Shown piece after piece: positions 6,526-15,213 of a DNA stretch of 42,091 nt. Under the pieces are notes generated by a model, which did not search any database, was not told the DNA's origin, and was given only the letters and a program-made list of their open reading frames with translations. Made by a program: the position numbers and the translations under genes. This DNA comes from a virus. The stretch lies in IMG/VR virus record IMGVR_UViG_3300032157_000025, positions 1-42,091 of that record; one strand, written 5' to 3'. How positions within the stretch are numbered: position 1 is the stretch's first letter; each line of letters starts with the position of its first letter.

Positions 6526-9243
6526 TTAATAGCCGATGATATCACAACCACCACCGACAGGGGAACCAGTCCCGACGACATCAACATCGACCGTCATTGC
6601 AGCGAATGCTGCCAAAGAAGTATCTGAAATGACTGGTTGAGTTGCTGCCGTACTGGAATGATTCTCGTTGTTGTCCAACGTCACCTTGGTGGCAGACATA
6701 ATAGTTGTTCCTGCCTCATTGATATCAATTGTAAAAAGACTTCCTCCAGTTTGCGCCGTCTTCAAATAACAGTAGACATTCGTAACAGTCATCGCGTATG
6801 GCATGTAGAAGGTTAGTTTCGCCGTGCCCGCCGTGATAACTGTATTCTGATCAGTGAATGCAAATGAGTACACCTTCGGCGAACTGGCCTTCACAAATGC
6901 TGTCGTTGCAATCTGCGTTGAGTTTGTGGATCCTGTGGCCGTGGGAGCTGTTGGTGTGCCTGTGAGTGCTGGAGAAGTATCGAATACCAAAGCGCCGCTG
7001 CCGGTCTCGCCCGTGACAGCAGTCGCAAGATTCGAACTCGAAGGTGTTGCAAGAAAAGTTGCAACTCCGGTGCCTAGCCCAGAGATACCAGTGCTCACCG
7101 GCAATCCTGTTCCGTTGGTCAATGTAACAGCTGATGGCGTGCCGAGGTTTGGTGTGGTTAACGTTGGGGATGTATCAAATACCAATGCGCCTGAACCTGT
7201 TTCTCCGGTTACTGCACTTGCAAGGTTGGAACTTGATGGAGTCGCTAACCAGGTGGCCACTCCTGTACCCAATCCGGAAATGCCAGTGCTCACCGGCAAT
7301 CCTGTTGCATTGGTTAGTGTGATAGAAGCCGGTGTTCCATAAGCATTTGACCCGCTAAAAGTTTTGTTTCCTGCGAATGTCTGTGTACCCGTCGTAACCA
7401 GTCCCCGAGCTGTGGCACTAGCATCAGGAATATTTAATGTAATGTTTCCAGAAGATGTGATTGGACTTCCACTGACATTCACATCAGTTCCGCTTGTCCC
7501 TGTTGCAAGACCGACTGACGTCACGCCGCCACCACTCCCAGCCGCCGCCCAAGACAGAACACCTGATCCATTTGTTGTAAGCTGCTGGCCATTCGTGCCG
7601 TCTGCAGTCGGTAATGTGTATGCGTTGTTAACTGAAAGTTCGCTTACATTCAGCGTCGATGCTGTCAAGTCGATCGTATTGGCCACGATCGTAAACTCAT
7701 CTACATTGTTGCCACCTCCAGCCAGCCCGAAATGGATATCCATCGCATTCCCATCGATAGACACATCCTCAGTAAGTGGCCCGTTCCATTTAACTACGCC
7801 TGCCGATTCTGTTAGGGCGTTTTCGTAATCTGTATCTCCAGGTATGATACTAGAGGCATCTCGCCAGTAAACATTTCCATCACCATTCATTACCATTAAA
7901 GAATCCAGGTCGTCATTTTGGATAACGCCTGTGAATCTATAATCGGAAGCTGTAGACAGAAATTGAATTCTTCCCGCTGCCTCAAAGTCAATTCCAGCGC
8001 CCGATGTTACTGTCCAATCTGATACTGAAGTCATATCAAAGACGGAGCCAGAGCTGATATACACTTCATTAGCGGACAAACCAAAAATATCCACATTTAA
8101 GAAGTCTATTGAGTTGCCGTCAGCGTCGATCGTGGTGGCTTCAACTAAAGGATTCCCACCCCATTTAAAGGTTCCTGCATCATCATACAATCCATTCCCG
8201 GCAAGCACCGAACCTCCTCCAGCTCCGACCGCATTCCATGCACTTCCGTCAGAGAACTTTAGTTCATCAGTGTCGGTGTCAAATACAAATCCATTAACCG
8301 AAAGAGCTGCTGACGGAAGGCTTGCCGTAGCATATTCTGGAAAACGAAGAATGCCACGATGAAACTGAGCAACTGAATTTGATAGAGAAAACACATTACC
8401 CAAATCGGAAGTGTACGACCATCCGCCTGTATTGTGGTTAAGTGTAGTACTTGTTGAACCGCTTCGAACAACCTGGTTGATCAAACTATTTCTAACAGCC
8501 AACTTCCCGTAAACAGTAGTCGGGTTAGATGTTTCGAAAACGTTAAACCTTAACGCCCCACCACTGTTGGCGTCATCACGACCAACAATGAACGATGAAG
8601 TGTAGGATCCGCTTCGAGTGTTAACATTTGTTACTTTGAAGTTCGCATCGGAACCGATGCTAGAACTGCCATCAGAAGCATCTCCACCGTTGTTCGTGAG
8701 TGCCATGGTCGTAGTGCTAAAACCACCATTCGTTATACTATTGGAAAAGGTGTTAGTGCTGGTCCCTGTAATTGAAGTTGGCTGCGTCAGAGGTCCACCT
8801 AAATTCACCGAACTACCGGAAGCGGTTGTGCCGTTACCGTCAGTCAACGCAGCTCCCGAAGCGTTGATTGTATAATTCGGCCAGGTGCCTGAAATACTGA
8901 CGTTGGAGCCTGCGGTCAACGCAGGTGTCGACGTCCCATTTCCACCGTTCGCAACTGGCAATGGTGTGCCTGAATAGGTTATTGCAAATGTTCCCGATGA
9001 AGTGATCGGACTTCCAACAATCGAAAACAACGACGGCAAAGTAATTGCAACCGACGTTACACCTGTCGGTGTAAGATTGGCAATGTTCTGCGCGGTCGTT
9101 TTCTTGTTTGTTCCGCCCTGGAGAACGGGAACTATCTCCGTTCCGGTCAACGAAGTGGCGTCCGGCAATTCGGAGATCTTCTTACTCTGCGCATGAGTCA
9201 ACAGCGCAGAGAATACAAAAAATATTAGGAGAATCCGTTTCAT
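6526..9243 (-). CDS. Large tail-fibre-like protein with Sec signal peptide
   Basis: The 905-residue product begins with an unexpected Sec signal (MKRILLIFFVFSALLTHAQ). The N-terminal mature segment KKISELPDATSLTGTEIVPV is a common start of phage tail fibres. The middle is low-complexity Ser/Thr/Gly/Asn repeats typical of trimeric fibres. Near the C-terminus two ~65-residue tandem repeats contain GLPVSTGISGLGTGVA and TGSGALVFDTSP. They are followed by PTAPTATGSTNSTQIATTAF, a segment widely found in phage fibres, and a final beta domain that may contact a receptor. It is probably the main receptor-binding fibre. The signal peptide is odd for a protein assembled on tails in the cytoplasm. Confidence 0.7.
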   Translation of the reverse strand: MKRILLIFFVFSALLTHAQSKKISELPDATSLTGTEIVPVLQGGTNKKTTAQNIANLTPTGVTSVAITLPSLFSIVGSPITSSGTFAITYSGTPLPVANGGNGTSTPALTAGSNVSISGTWPNYTINASGAALTDGNGTTASGSSVNLGGPLTQPTSITGTSTNTFSNSITNGGFSTTTMALTNNGGDASDGSSSIGSDANFKVTNVNTRSGSYTSSFIVGRDDANSGGALRFNVFETSNPTTVYGKLAVRNSLINQVVRSGSTSTTLNHNTGGWSYTSDLGNVFSLSNSVAQFHRGILRFPEYATASLPSAALSVNGFVFDTDTDELKFSDGSAWNAVGAGGGSVLAGNGLYDDAGTFKWGGNPLVEATTIDADGNSIDFLNVDIFGLSANEVYISSGSVFDMTSVSDWTVTSGAGIDFEAAGRIQFLSTASDYRFTGVIQNDDLDSLMVMNGDGNVYWRDASSIIPGDTDYENALTESAGVVKWNGPLTEDVSIDGNAMDIHFGLAGGGNNVDEFTIVANTIDLTASTLNVSELSVNNAYTLPTADGTNGQQLTTNGSGVLSWAAAGSGGGVTSVGLATGTSGTDVNVSGSPITSSGNITLNIPDASATARGLVTTGTQTFAGNKTFSGSNAYGTPASITLTNATGLPVSTGISGLGTGVATWLATPSSSNLASAVTGETGSGALVFDTSPTLTTPNLGTPSAVTLTNGTGLPVSTGISGLGTGVATFLATPSSSNLATAVTGETGSGALVFDTSPALTGTPTAPTATGSTNSTQIATTAFVKASSPKVYSFAFTDQNTVITAGTAKLTFYMPYAMTVTNVYCYLKTAQTGGSLFTIDINEAGTTIMSATKVTLDNNENHSSTAATQPVISDTSLAAFAAMTVDVDVVGTGSPVGGGCDIIGY
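6976..7340 (-). repeat. Tandem 195-nt repeats inside the fibre gene
   Basis: Two diverged copies with a 195-nt (65-codon) period occur here. For example AATACCAA recurs at 6983 and 7178. They encode matching GLPVSTGISGLGTGVAT and GETGSGALVFDTSP segments. In-frame repeats like this let fibres lengthen or shorten by recombination. Confidence 0.75.
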
Positions 9244-9244
9244 T

Positions 9245-9613
9245 CTAGTTGAGGTTTATGCCGTCCGCTTTGTTTGTTTTCTCGTCAATGACCTTTTGGA
9301 ATTTTCTCTTCGCATTGGAAGCGAAGTATAAAATCACGTAGCTGCCGGTGAATCCGATTAGAACAAACAATGTTTTAATCTTGCCCAACACATAAGGGTT
9401 GTCGATCCACTCATCCGCTAGGTAAACCAGAGCGGCTGATCCAACCAGGTCGGCGACCAATGCCCACTTATCGTCAGCGAAGTACTGACCCAGGGTGAAT
9501 GCCATGTTTGCTTTCTTGTAGTCCTTCGACAGACTATAGATTTTAAATGCAATGTGGGCAGCGTTACCGACCAGGCAGGCCACCAGGCATTGTAAAAAAA
9601 GTTCGGTGTTCAT
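9245..9613 (-). CDS. Small membrane protein, possible holin
   Basis: This 122-residue protein has three hydrophobic segments at roughly residues 4-26, 50-68 and 80-100, and a charged, Lys-rich C-terminal tail (KRKFQKVIDEKTNKAD). Topology, size and location in the late operon fit a class I holin. No conserved holin signature was recognised, and a second candidate lies at 17677-17916. It could also be a membrane-associated moron. Confidence 0.4.
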   Translation of the reverse strand: MNTELFLQCLVACLVGNAAHIAFKIYSLSKDYKKANMAFTLGQYFADDKWALVADLVGSAALVYLADEWIDNPYVLGKIKTLFVLIGFTGSYVILYFASNAKRKFQKVIDEKTNKADGINLN

Positions 9614-9625
9614 ATTCGTTTGGTT

Positions 9626-9934
9626 TTATTCAAGTCTTATATCGTCTCCTGTCTCAAGCAATAATCCGTCTCCTTCTTCTGTCAGCAGCTCGCCTTGCAC
9701 GATGTAGTCAGATGAGCTGCAAACACGATGCTTCCGATTCTTGTAGAAGGTTCGCACTCCGGTATTAACTACCTCTGCTGATTCTACCTGGAGCATAGTT
9801 CCAACAGCAGGATCGTTGAACAGTGTTAGTGAGTTCCGGAGGCACATCTTCACAAGTCCCTCGACGGATCCGTACTCCTGCAGGGCCATGTCCACCAGGT
9901 TCTGATCTTTATTTACTCTCGCCGTCTCAATCAT
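9626..9934 (-). CDS. Small baseplate-region protein, LysM-like (gpX-like)
   Basis: The N-terminal ~55 residues (NLVDMALQEYGSVEGLVKMC, then a DPAVGTMLQV segment) follow the LysM/gpX pattern of a 'dxA...YG...' helix and a 'G..L.V' strand. Such proteins sit in the baseplate hub of contractile tails. The C-terminal ~35 residues are acidic (GELLTEEGDGLLLETGDD). The start overlaps the preceding gene by 4 nt. Synteny between gp46-like wedge and fibre genes supports a structural role. Confidence 0.45.
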   Translation of the reverse strand: MIETARVNKDQNLVDMALQEYGSVEGLVKMCLRNSLTLFNDPAVGTMLQVESAEVVNTGVRTFYKNRKHRVCSSSDYIVQGELLTEEGDGLLLETGDDIRLE

Positions 9935-10236
9935 ATCAGATAGCTTGCGTCAACTTTTGCATCAAGTGTGTTCTTTACTTCGTCCAGGTTTATATCAATT
10001 TTTCGAACCGTCATTCCATCAGCTTCGAACTGCAGTTGAATCTCCCTGTAGATGTCACCAGGATTGTCGTCAACCAAGAAGTCATCGATACCAACTCCGG
10101 TTTTCGGATACTGGCGCAGCTCGCCTTTCTTTATCCGAAGGAGTAAGCTCTGCGCCTGCTGTGTGGTTTCACCGACGACAAAATCTCCATCAGCAATCAG
10201 TAAGTCATTATCTTCCGTATGCAGGTAGTCTTCCAT
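9931..10236 (-). CDS. Baseplate wedge protein (Mu gp46 / gp25-like)
   Basis: This 101-residue protein contains LLIADGDFVVGETTQQAQSL followed by KKGELRQYPKTGVGIDDF. This matches the gp25/gpW/gp46 pattern: 'D....g..d......e...qri...l.t..ge...p..G' . In contractile tails this small protein forms the wedge core that holds the sheath initiator. It is immediately downstream of the spike gene, as in Mu (gp45 then gp46), with stop and start sharing one nucleotide at 10236. Confidence 0.65.
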   Translation of the reverse strand: MEDYLHTEDNDLLIADGDFVVGETTQQAQSLLLRIKKGELRQYPKTGVGIDDFLVDDNPGDIYREIQLQFEADGMTVRKIDINLDEVKNTLDAKVDASYLI

Positions 10237-10736
10237 CAGTGTAAAACCTTCGTGTCTTCCAGATCATTCTTCTCAGTCGGTGTGAGTGTGCCTCCTGAAT
10301 ATGGAGGAGCTGGCGCAACTCCGCTGCCAGGGTGTGTGTGGGCGATTATGTAGTTGATCAGGTCATTCACTTTGTTCTCCAGATTGTTCAGTTTCGAAAC
10401 GAGCTCATTGATCTTGATTAAACCATCGTTAGATCCGTTAAAGAACACCACCTTTTCCACCTGGCTGAAGGAGATCACAAACCGGGTCGTGATATCGTTG
10501 CCAATCAAAGCCACAAGTACAGTGCTGCTCGCTGCTGGTATCTGCACCATCCCATCGGTCACGTTGTCGATCGCGCTTTTCAGTCGCACATCCGGGATCT
10601 CCGTTTCATCTACCAGTTCCACCACACACGTGAGCTCCTCCTCATTGACCGACTTAACCGTGGCGGGCTCAATGATCATCGGGATCTTCTGCAGCTCACG
10701 CAGCTTCCGGATCAGCTCTTCCTCCTGCTTCGTCAT
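10236..10736 (-). CDS. Baseplate spike protein (Mu gp45 / gpV-like)
   Basis: This 166-residue protein has an OB-like N-terminal half (about residues 18-90). A helical segment (INELVSKLNNLENKVNDLIN) follows, then IIAHTHPGSG. The HxH in AHTHPG is the motif that coordinates iron at the tip of membrane-piercing spikes such as Mu gp45 and P2 gpV. The start overlaps the hub gene by 4 nt. It punctures the outer membrane during contraction. The helix before the HTHP motif is unusual, because in gpV the motif sits in a beta-helical tip. Confidence 0.65.
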   Translation of the reverse strand: MTKQEEELIRKLRELQKIPMIIEPATVKSVNEEELTCVVELVDETEIPDVRLKSAIDNVTDGMVQIPAASSTVLVALIGNDITTRFVISFSQVEKVVFFNGSNDGLIKINELVSKLNNLENKVNDLINYIIAHTHPGSGVAPAPPYSGGTLTPTEKNDLEDTKVLH

Positions 10737-11758
10737 ATCGTAAGCTTCACGCCCAGCTCTACGGTACGCCTGGCGCCATAAACACCGAATTCAGTTTTAA
10801 CCTGGTCAATGACGTATCGGCCACTCCGGCTTTCTCCGTATTCAGGATCTCTCAGATCACAGATCATTAATGGCTCGGCGTATGGATAGAGAAATGTTGT
10901 TAGCTCTCCTTCATATCCTGTAAACTTTAGCCGCTTCAATTCTTCTTCCGCCAGCTTCTTGAGCTGAGCTTTATCGGTTACGTTGTAGAAGTATAGCGTT
11001 CGTTGTTCTCCGTCTTTATCGCCAACGTCATCAACCACAACCTTCGTGTTATCCTTTTTGATTCCAATAGCTTTGGCCTGCAGCAACACATCCTCCTCGC
11101 TTCGATACTGCAGCTCATGAAAGATTACATTCCAGGCGAGGCCGTGTTTCACGGTGCCAAATGTTTGCTCGTATGCCAGCCCGGTGAACAACTCTCGGCC
11201 TTTGAAGTAACTCACGAGACCATAGTTCTCGCGGATCTTCTGCAGAGCCGTCGCGGCGGTGTTTCCTGCTTCAATCACAAGCCCTTCACTGAAAGTCACC
11301 GATGGAAGTTTTGTGCTGAGTGAGATCTTGGCAGTCGGATGTTTCTTGTTGACTTCATCAACCAGGTACCTGACTACTTCCTTCAAGCTGGGCTTTTCAG
11401 TTTTGCTCCAGCTCTTTTTTATCGGCGTCTTGCGGAGATAGTAGATATGGTCTTCGCATTCAATTTCAAATGGAATGTTCGGATTGAGTCTCTTAACGTG
11501 TCCACTGAATTCTTCATGCGCCTCCTTGCCATCGTACCAGAGCTTAACCGTGACAGCATCACCATGATGGATAAACTGTTCAATGGTTTTCGTTCCCAGC
11601 TTCTCGGTCCTTATGTGCTTTGGTAACCGGATCTCACACGAGTCGCCCAGCTCGCGCCAGCTCTTGCTGATACGCACCTCATTCACCTGGCGGAAACGAT
11701 AGTTCCCAATAGTAACTTCACATGCGAGTACAAAGGCCATAAGCAGAAAATATTTCAT
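10733..11758 (-). CDS. Baseplate hub protein (Mu gp44 / gpD-like)
   Basis: The ATG at 11758 overlaps the previous TGA as ATGA and gives about 341 residues; an upstream in-frame extension is less likely. The protein begins with a beta-rich domain (VTIGNYRFRQVNEVRISKSW) and has LREIREN-like helical repeats in the centre (AATALQKIRENYG). It ends in GRYVIDQVKTEFGVYGARRT, the typical end of gpD/late-control hub proteins. The hub trimer carries the spike. The first residues MKYFLLMAFVLAC look signal-like but lead straight into a hub beta strand, so the second Met (MAFVLACEV) may be the true start. Confidence 0.65.
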   Translation of the reverse strand: MKYFLLMAFVLACEVTIGNYRFRQVNEVRISKSWRELGDSCEIRLPKHIRTEKLGTKTIEQFIHHGDAVTVKLWYDGKEAHEEFSGHVKRLNPNIPFEIECEDHIYYLRKTPIKKSWSKTEKPSLKEVVRYLVDEVNKKHPTAKISLSTKLPSVTFSEGLVIEAGNTAATALQKIRENYGLVSYFKGRELFTGLAYEQTFGTVKHGLAWNVIFHELQYRSEEDVLLQAKAIGIKKDNTKVVVDDVGDKDGEQRTLYFYNVTDKAQLKKLAEEELKRLKFTGYEGELTTFLYPYAEPLMICDLRDPEYGESRSGRYVIDQVKTEFGVYGARRTVELGVKLTI

Positions 11759-12378
11759 AAGCGTTCGGGTGCATCTATTACTTCCAGTTCTACATCGTAG
11801 TCGCTCAAACAATCAAGCTCAAAGGCTTGTGCGCCGATATATCCTTGAACCTCACGGAGATCCCAATCCTGAATGGCGATCTTGCTGATGTTCCAAAGTG
11901 AAGTGAGCCCGTTTTCAATCGTCACGCTTCCAGGCTTCTCAACAATTTCTCGGAGTCTTCTCACTGATTCTTCCGGGTAGCTATCAAAATCATCCTCATT
12001 CAAAATGATCCCTCGGATCCTCACTCGGTAATTGTTCAGATTAACTTCTTCGAGTACGTTTTGAACGAGGCGCTTGCCATTCAACTCGCCACGGTTAAGC
12101 TGTGTCTCGATGATGTTCTTGCCGCCGATGATGTTGATCACCGGCTCTTGTGGCATCTGCCATCCGTCCAGCTTTATTGGAAGTGTGTACTGCGCGTTGA
12201 GTTTGCTCTGCAGATTGAATGAACCTTTGAGCGCTTTCACCGTCCCAACCGGCGACACTCCCACTTGCTTACCTTCAATCACCAATGCGGTGTATGGAGG
12301 TCTCACGTGCCCGAAGGCCTGCAGGTACACCGCATCCAGGTTGTATCGAGGGGGAATATTTCCGACGGTTTCTCCCAT
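11755..12378 (-). CDS. DUF6046-like baseplate/tail protein
   Basis: This 207-residue beta-rich protein resembles DUF6046 proteins of Bacteroidota phages. Features are an N-terminal extension, a central INIIGGKNIIETQL segment, a YRVRIRGIILNEDDFDSYPE stretch, and an 'ID' rich end. The position between tape measure and hub is that of Mu gp43 (DNA circularisation/tail-tip protein). It probably links tape measure and hub. Stop and downstream start overlap as ATGA, which suggests a fixed stoichiometry with the hub. Confidence 0.5.
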   Translation of the reverse strand: MGETVGNIPPRYNLDAVYLQAFGHVRPPYTALVIEGKQVGVSPVGTVKALKGSFNLQSKLNAQYTLPIKLDGWQMPQEPVINIIGGKNIIETQLNRGELNGKRLVQNVLEEVNLNNYRVRIRGIILNEDDFDSYPEESVRRLREIVEKPGSVTIENGLTSLWNISKIAIQDWDLREVQGYIGAQAFELDCLSDYDVELEVIDAPERL

Positions 12379-13928
12379 TACTGCGATGCGGCATAGTTAG
12401 CTGAGTTCAGTACACGAAGAAGTGCTTCAACAGCTTGCTTCTCCATGTCGCGAACGCTTTCCTTGACGTTCGTCACATCAAAATTTTGTTGCCCGATCAG
12501 GTTGTTAAGATTGATCGTAACGTTGACCGACTGCTTACCTCCGGCGCTGATCTTATCAATTCCTTTTTGTGTATGCTTGTCAGACCTGCCACCAGCAAGT
12601 GATGCCTTTGAGCCGTTGGCGTTTGGCGGCACCCAGAATGAAGAGGATGGATCTGGGCCCATTACTCCTTCAGGAAGTTCCAGTGGATTGGGCCCGGAAA
12701 AAATTTTCTTATAACCTTCCCATTCTTTGTCTACAAAAGTCTTTGCCCTCTCGCTGATATCATCAAATCCATCGACGAATGAGTTTTTGGTTAGCTCCCA
12801 CCCTTGTTGAATCAAACCCATATCCCTGGTAAACACACCAACCAGCATCATCCCGAATCCCTTAGTTGTATTGATTGATACTTTTATTAGATCGATCCAA
12901 GTACTTAAAGCAACAATTGCCACCCTAAGCATCAATGTCGCCGTTCTCCACGCAAACGCATATGCCCCGAGAGCCACTTGTAGAGCATCAAGCTGTGACA
13001 CACTTATGCCGAACAACTGAATTAAGTCCTTCAACAGGAAGCCGGTGTCTCGGAATACTGCAAGCAGCGGCTCAAAATTTACCCGGTTAGTAATATCGAA
13101 GAGAAGTTCCCTGGTCCATGTCAATCCTTCTATAACTGTCGGAAGAAGTTTTTCTCCAAGAGTTGTTAATGCTTCATTCCATTCATCCCGAAGTGTGCTC
13201 ATTAAGCCAGCATATGTCTTGGACATTTTTTCCATCATCTGAAAAAATCTGCCGCCTTGGGAAGTTGCTGACCTAAACGCTTCTGTAACCATGTCTGCAC
13301 TAACTCCTCCGTCTTCCATTAGCTTTTTGAGTTCGGGAAGACTTTTCCCTGTTCGTTCCGAGATTTCTTGCAAAGGATTAAACCCTGAGTTGACTAGCTG
13401 CAACAGATCCTGACCGGTCAATCGTCCAGCTGCCTGTATCTGAGAAAATGCAAGAGAAATAAGATTTAGACGATCGGCATTTCCTCTGGCAACATCACCA
13501 AGCATCTTAAGATTTGGCATAACTCGATCGCCCGCTATACCAAATCCTAGCATTGTCTCTGCAGCTTTAGCCAGATCTTTTGTTTCGAACGGTGTTACCT
13601 TCGCAAACGATCGTATCTCGCCGATCATTTTGTTCGCCTGCTCGGCACTTCCGAGCATCACTTCAAAGCCAACCTTAGTTTGTTCTAGATTCCCCGCAAG
13701 CGAAATAGCAGAAGCGCCGATCGTTGCAAAGCCGGCAACAATCGCGGCGGGCGCAAATCGTGTTAGTAATCCTGCTCCGAGAAAGTTTACAAGATTTGAT
13801 CCAGCGGTCTTTATCTCAGAAACAAAACCACTAAGACCACGCCTGCTGGAGGTCATAACGCCCTGGAACTTATTCAGTACAGGGGTCGCTTGATCGCGAA
13901 TCTTCAATACGTATTCGTAGACTTTCAC
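12378..13928 (-). CDS. Tail tape measure protein
   Basis: This 516-residue protein has the family core: DLAKAAETMLGFGIAGDRV, then LISLAFSQIQAAGRLTGQDL, then NSGFNPLQEISERTGK. It also has hydrophobic stretches near residues 55-80 and 325-355. Tape measure proteins set tail length and leave the tail at injection, using the hydrophobic parts near the host membrane. The start is GTG at 13926-13928 (MKVYEYVLKIRD), overlapping the chaperone extension's stop as GTGA. By the usual 0.15 nm per residue, a tail near 77 nm is predicted. Confidence 0.85.
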   Translation of the reverse strand: MKVYEYVLKIRDQATPVLNKFQGVMTSSRRGLSGFVSEIKTAGSNLVNFLGAGLLTRFAPAAIVAGFATIGASAISLAGNLEQTKVGFEVMLGSAEQANKMIGEIRSFAKVTPFETKDLAKAAETMLGFGIAGDRVMPNLKMLGDVARGNADRLNLISLAFSQIQAAGRLTGQDLLQLVNSGFNPLQEISERTGKSLPELKKLMEDGGVSADMVTEAFRSATSQGGRFFQMMEKMSKTYAGLMSTLRDEWNEALTTLGEKLLPTVIEGLTWTRELLFDITNRVNFEPLLAVFRDTGFLLKDLIQLFGISVSQLDALQVALGAYAFAWRTATLMLRVAIVALSTWIDLIKVSINTTKGFGMMLVGVFTRDMGLIQQGWELTKNSFVDGFDDISERAKTFVDKEWEGYKKIFSGPNPLELPEGVMGPDPSSSFWVPPNANGSKASLAGGRSDKHTQKGIDKISAGGKQSVNVTINLNNLIGQQNFDVTNVKESVRDMEKQAVEALLRVLNSANYAASQ

Positions 13929-14676
13929 TTCTTTTTATTTCCTCCGAGTACTTTGGCAATTTGCTCTTCGCTCTTCTTCCGCTCCTGGTCACGTGCCCAC
14001 TCCAGATCCTTAGCCAGTAGACACCACTGAGCGTCGGTTAACTCGTCGGGGTTCTGCTTGGTGTGATAGCGGATAAGGGCATCGTACTTTCTGAGGAAAC
14101 TGGTGGAGTCCTTGATCTCAGCCTCCTCTAAAGCTTTTTTATCGAGACGTAGCTTTTGTCCTTCACTTCATTCACCGCCAGCAGCAACGCCATGTAAAGC
14201 CTGTTGTTCTGTCTCCACTCGTTGAGCTGATCCGGGTCCACTGCAATCCGTTCCAGAAGGTGGATCTGAGTGTCGAGGGCTTTGTTTGCCTTGTTCTTAT
14301 CCTCGGCGTATTTGATATCCAGCCGGGTGGCGCGTCGTACCTTAAATTGCCGGTCCTCCACAACGATCATCACGTGATCATCTTCGATTGTAATGGTGTG
14401 TTCCGGGATATCGACCAGGTCCTGCACCTTTTCAATCAGTCCGGCCTTAACCCTGTTGTCCTGCTTGATTGTTTCGTCTCCTCCGAGGAAGCAGTTGGCG
14501 ATGAATGCATCCACGAATTCAAAGCTTCCTTTGATCATGGCCTGCATAAGGGCCTTCATGATTACCAGCTTGTTTATCGGATCGAATACGTAGGCAATCC
14601 GTCCGTCGTATTCCAGCTCGTAGATAGAGCCGTGCTTGTCCTTCCATTGCTGGATTTGTTCTTCTGTCGCTTTCAT
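13925..14676 (-). CDS. Tail assembly chaperone, short form and -1 frameshift long form
   Basis: The zero frame (14676 to 14128, 182 residues) ends in VSIKKL just after the run AAAAAAG. A -1 shift there continues as ALEEAEIKDSTSFLRKYDAL and stays open to a TGA at 13925, adding about 69 residues. This G/GT-type pair upstream of the tape measure is the classic chaperone arrangement (Mu gp41 region). The short form and the shifted form coat the tape measure during tail polymerisation. The extension is helical and acidic, with WARDQERKKSEEQIAKV near the end. It explains the ~200 nt that would otherwise look gene-free between 13929 and 14127. Confidence 0.85.
14134..14140 (-). other. Programmed -1 ribosomal frameshift slippery site A-AAA-AAG
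   Basis: In frame the mRNA reads ATA AAA AAG CTT TAG, so the heptamer A AAA AAG is positioned exactly as at the well-known bacterial -1 sites such as dnaX. The zero-frame stop is one codon after the heptamer. Read through in -1, the frame stays open to the tape measure start. Confidence 0.85.
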
Positions 14677-14776
14677 GGTTTGATGGTTGATGGTTCGCGA
14701 ACAGTAGCTTTACCGGTGTGGCTACGTCCTGACTTCTTTCGTGACCGGCATGGTATAGTCGATTGTTAAAAAAGTA

Positions 14777-15208
14777 TCAGATGTTGAATTCGATGTCACC
14801 CATGATGATGGGCAGCGCTACCTCGATCTCTGTGTCTCCCTGGTTTACGTCAATCTCACATTCTGTAAACTCGCAGTATACCAGTCGATCGGTGCTGATC
14901 ACGTCAGCGACGGAAGGAGCGTAAGCCACAACAACGTCGAACGGTTTGATGGTGGTCACATCCTTTCCATTCCCAAGACTCTGGAGCATTGACCGCAGTT
15001 CGCTCATCAATACCCGAACTTCTCCTTCATAAGTTCTGGGGCCACGTCCACGAGCAACAGGTTTTGAACCTGCACCGTAAACATTGGTCTTCTCCTGGCT
15101 CACCTTGTAGGTGATCCCGCGCAGGCCGATAACCGGGCGACCAAGCATTACAACCTGCAGGTCGACGAAACCATATTCTTCGGAGTTAAAAGCTTTGATG
15201 TCTGCCAT
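14777..15208 (-). CDS. Tail tube protein
   Basis: This 143-residue beta-rich protein lies directly after the sheath gene, as expected for the tube (Mu gpM-like). The sequence GLRGITYKVSQEKTNVYGAG and a Gly/Arg-rich ARGRGPRTYEGEV loop match tube proteins of Bacteroidota contractile phages. The tube is the DNA conduit inside the sheath. No motif is catalytic. A 100-nt untranslated gap with three ATGGTT repeats follows before the chaperone gene. Confidence 0.75.
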   Translation of the reverse strand: MADIKAFNSEEYGFVDLQVVMLGRPVIGLRGITYKVSQEKTNVYGAGSKPVARGRGPRTYEGEVRVLMSELRSMLQSLGNGKDVTTIKPFDVVVAYAPSVADVISTDRLVYCEFTECEIDVNQGDTEIEVALPIIMGDIEFNI

Positions 15209-15213
15209 AGTCG

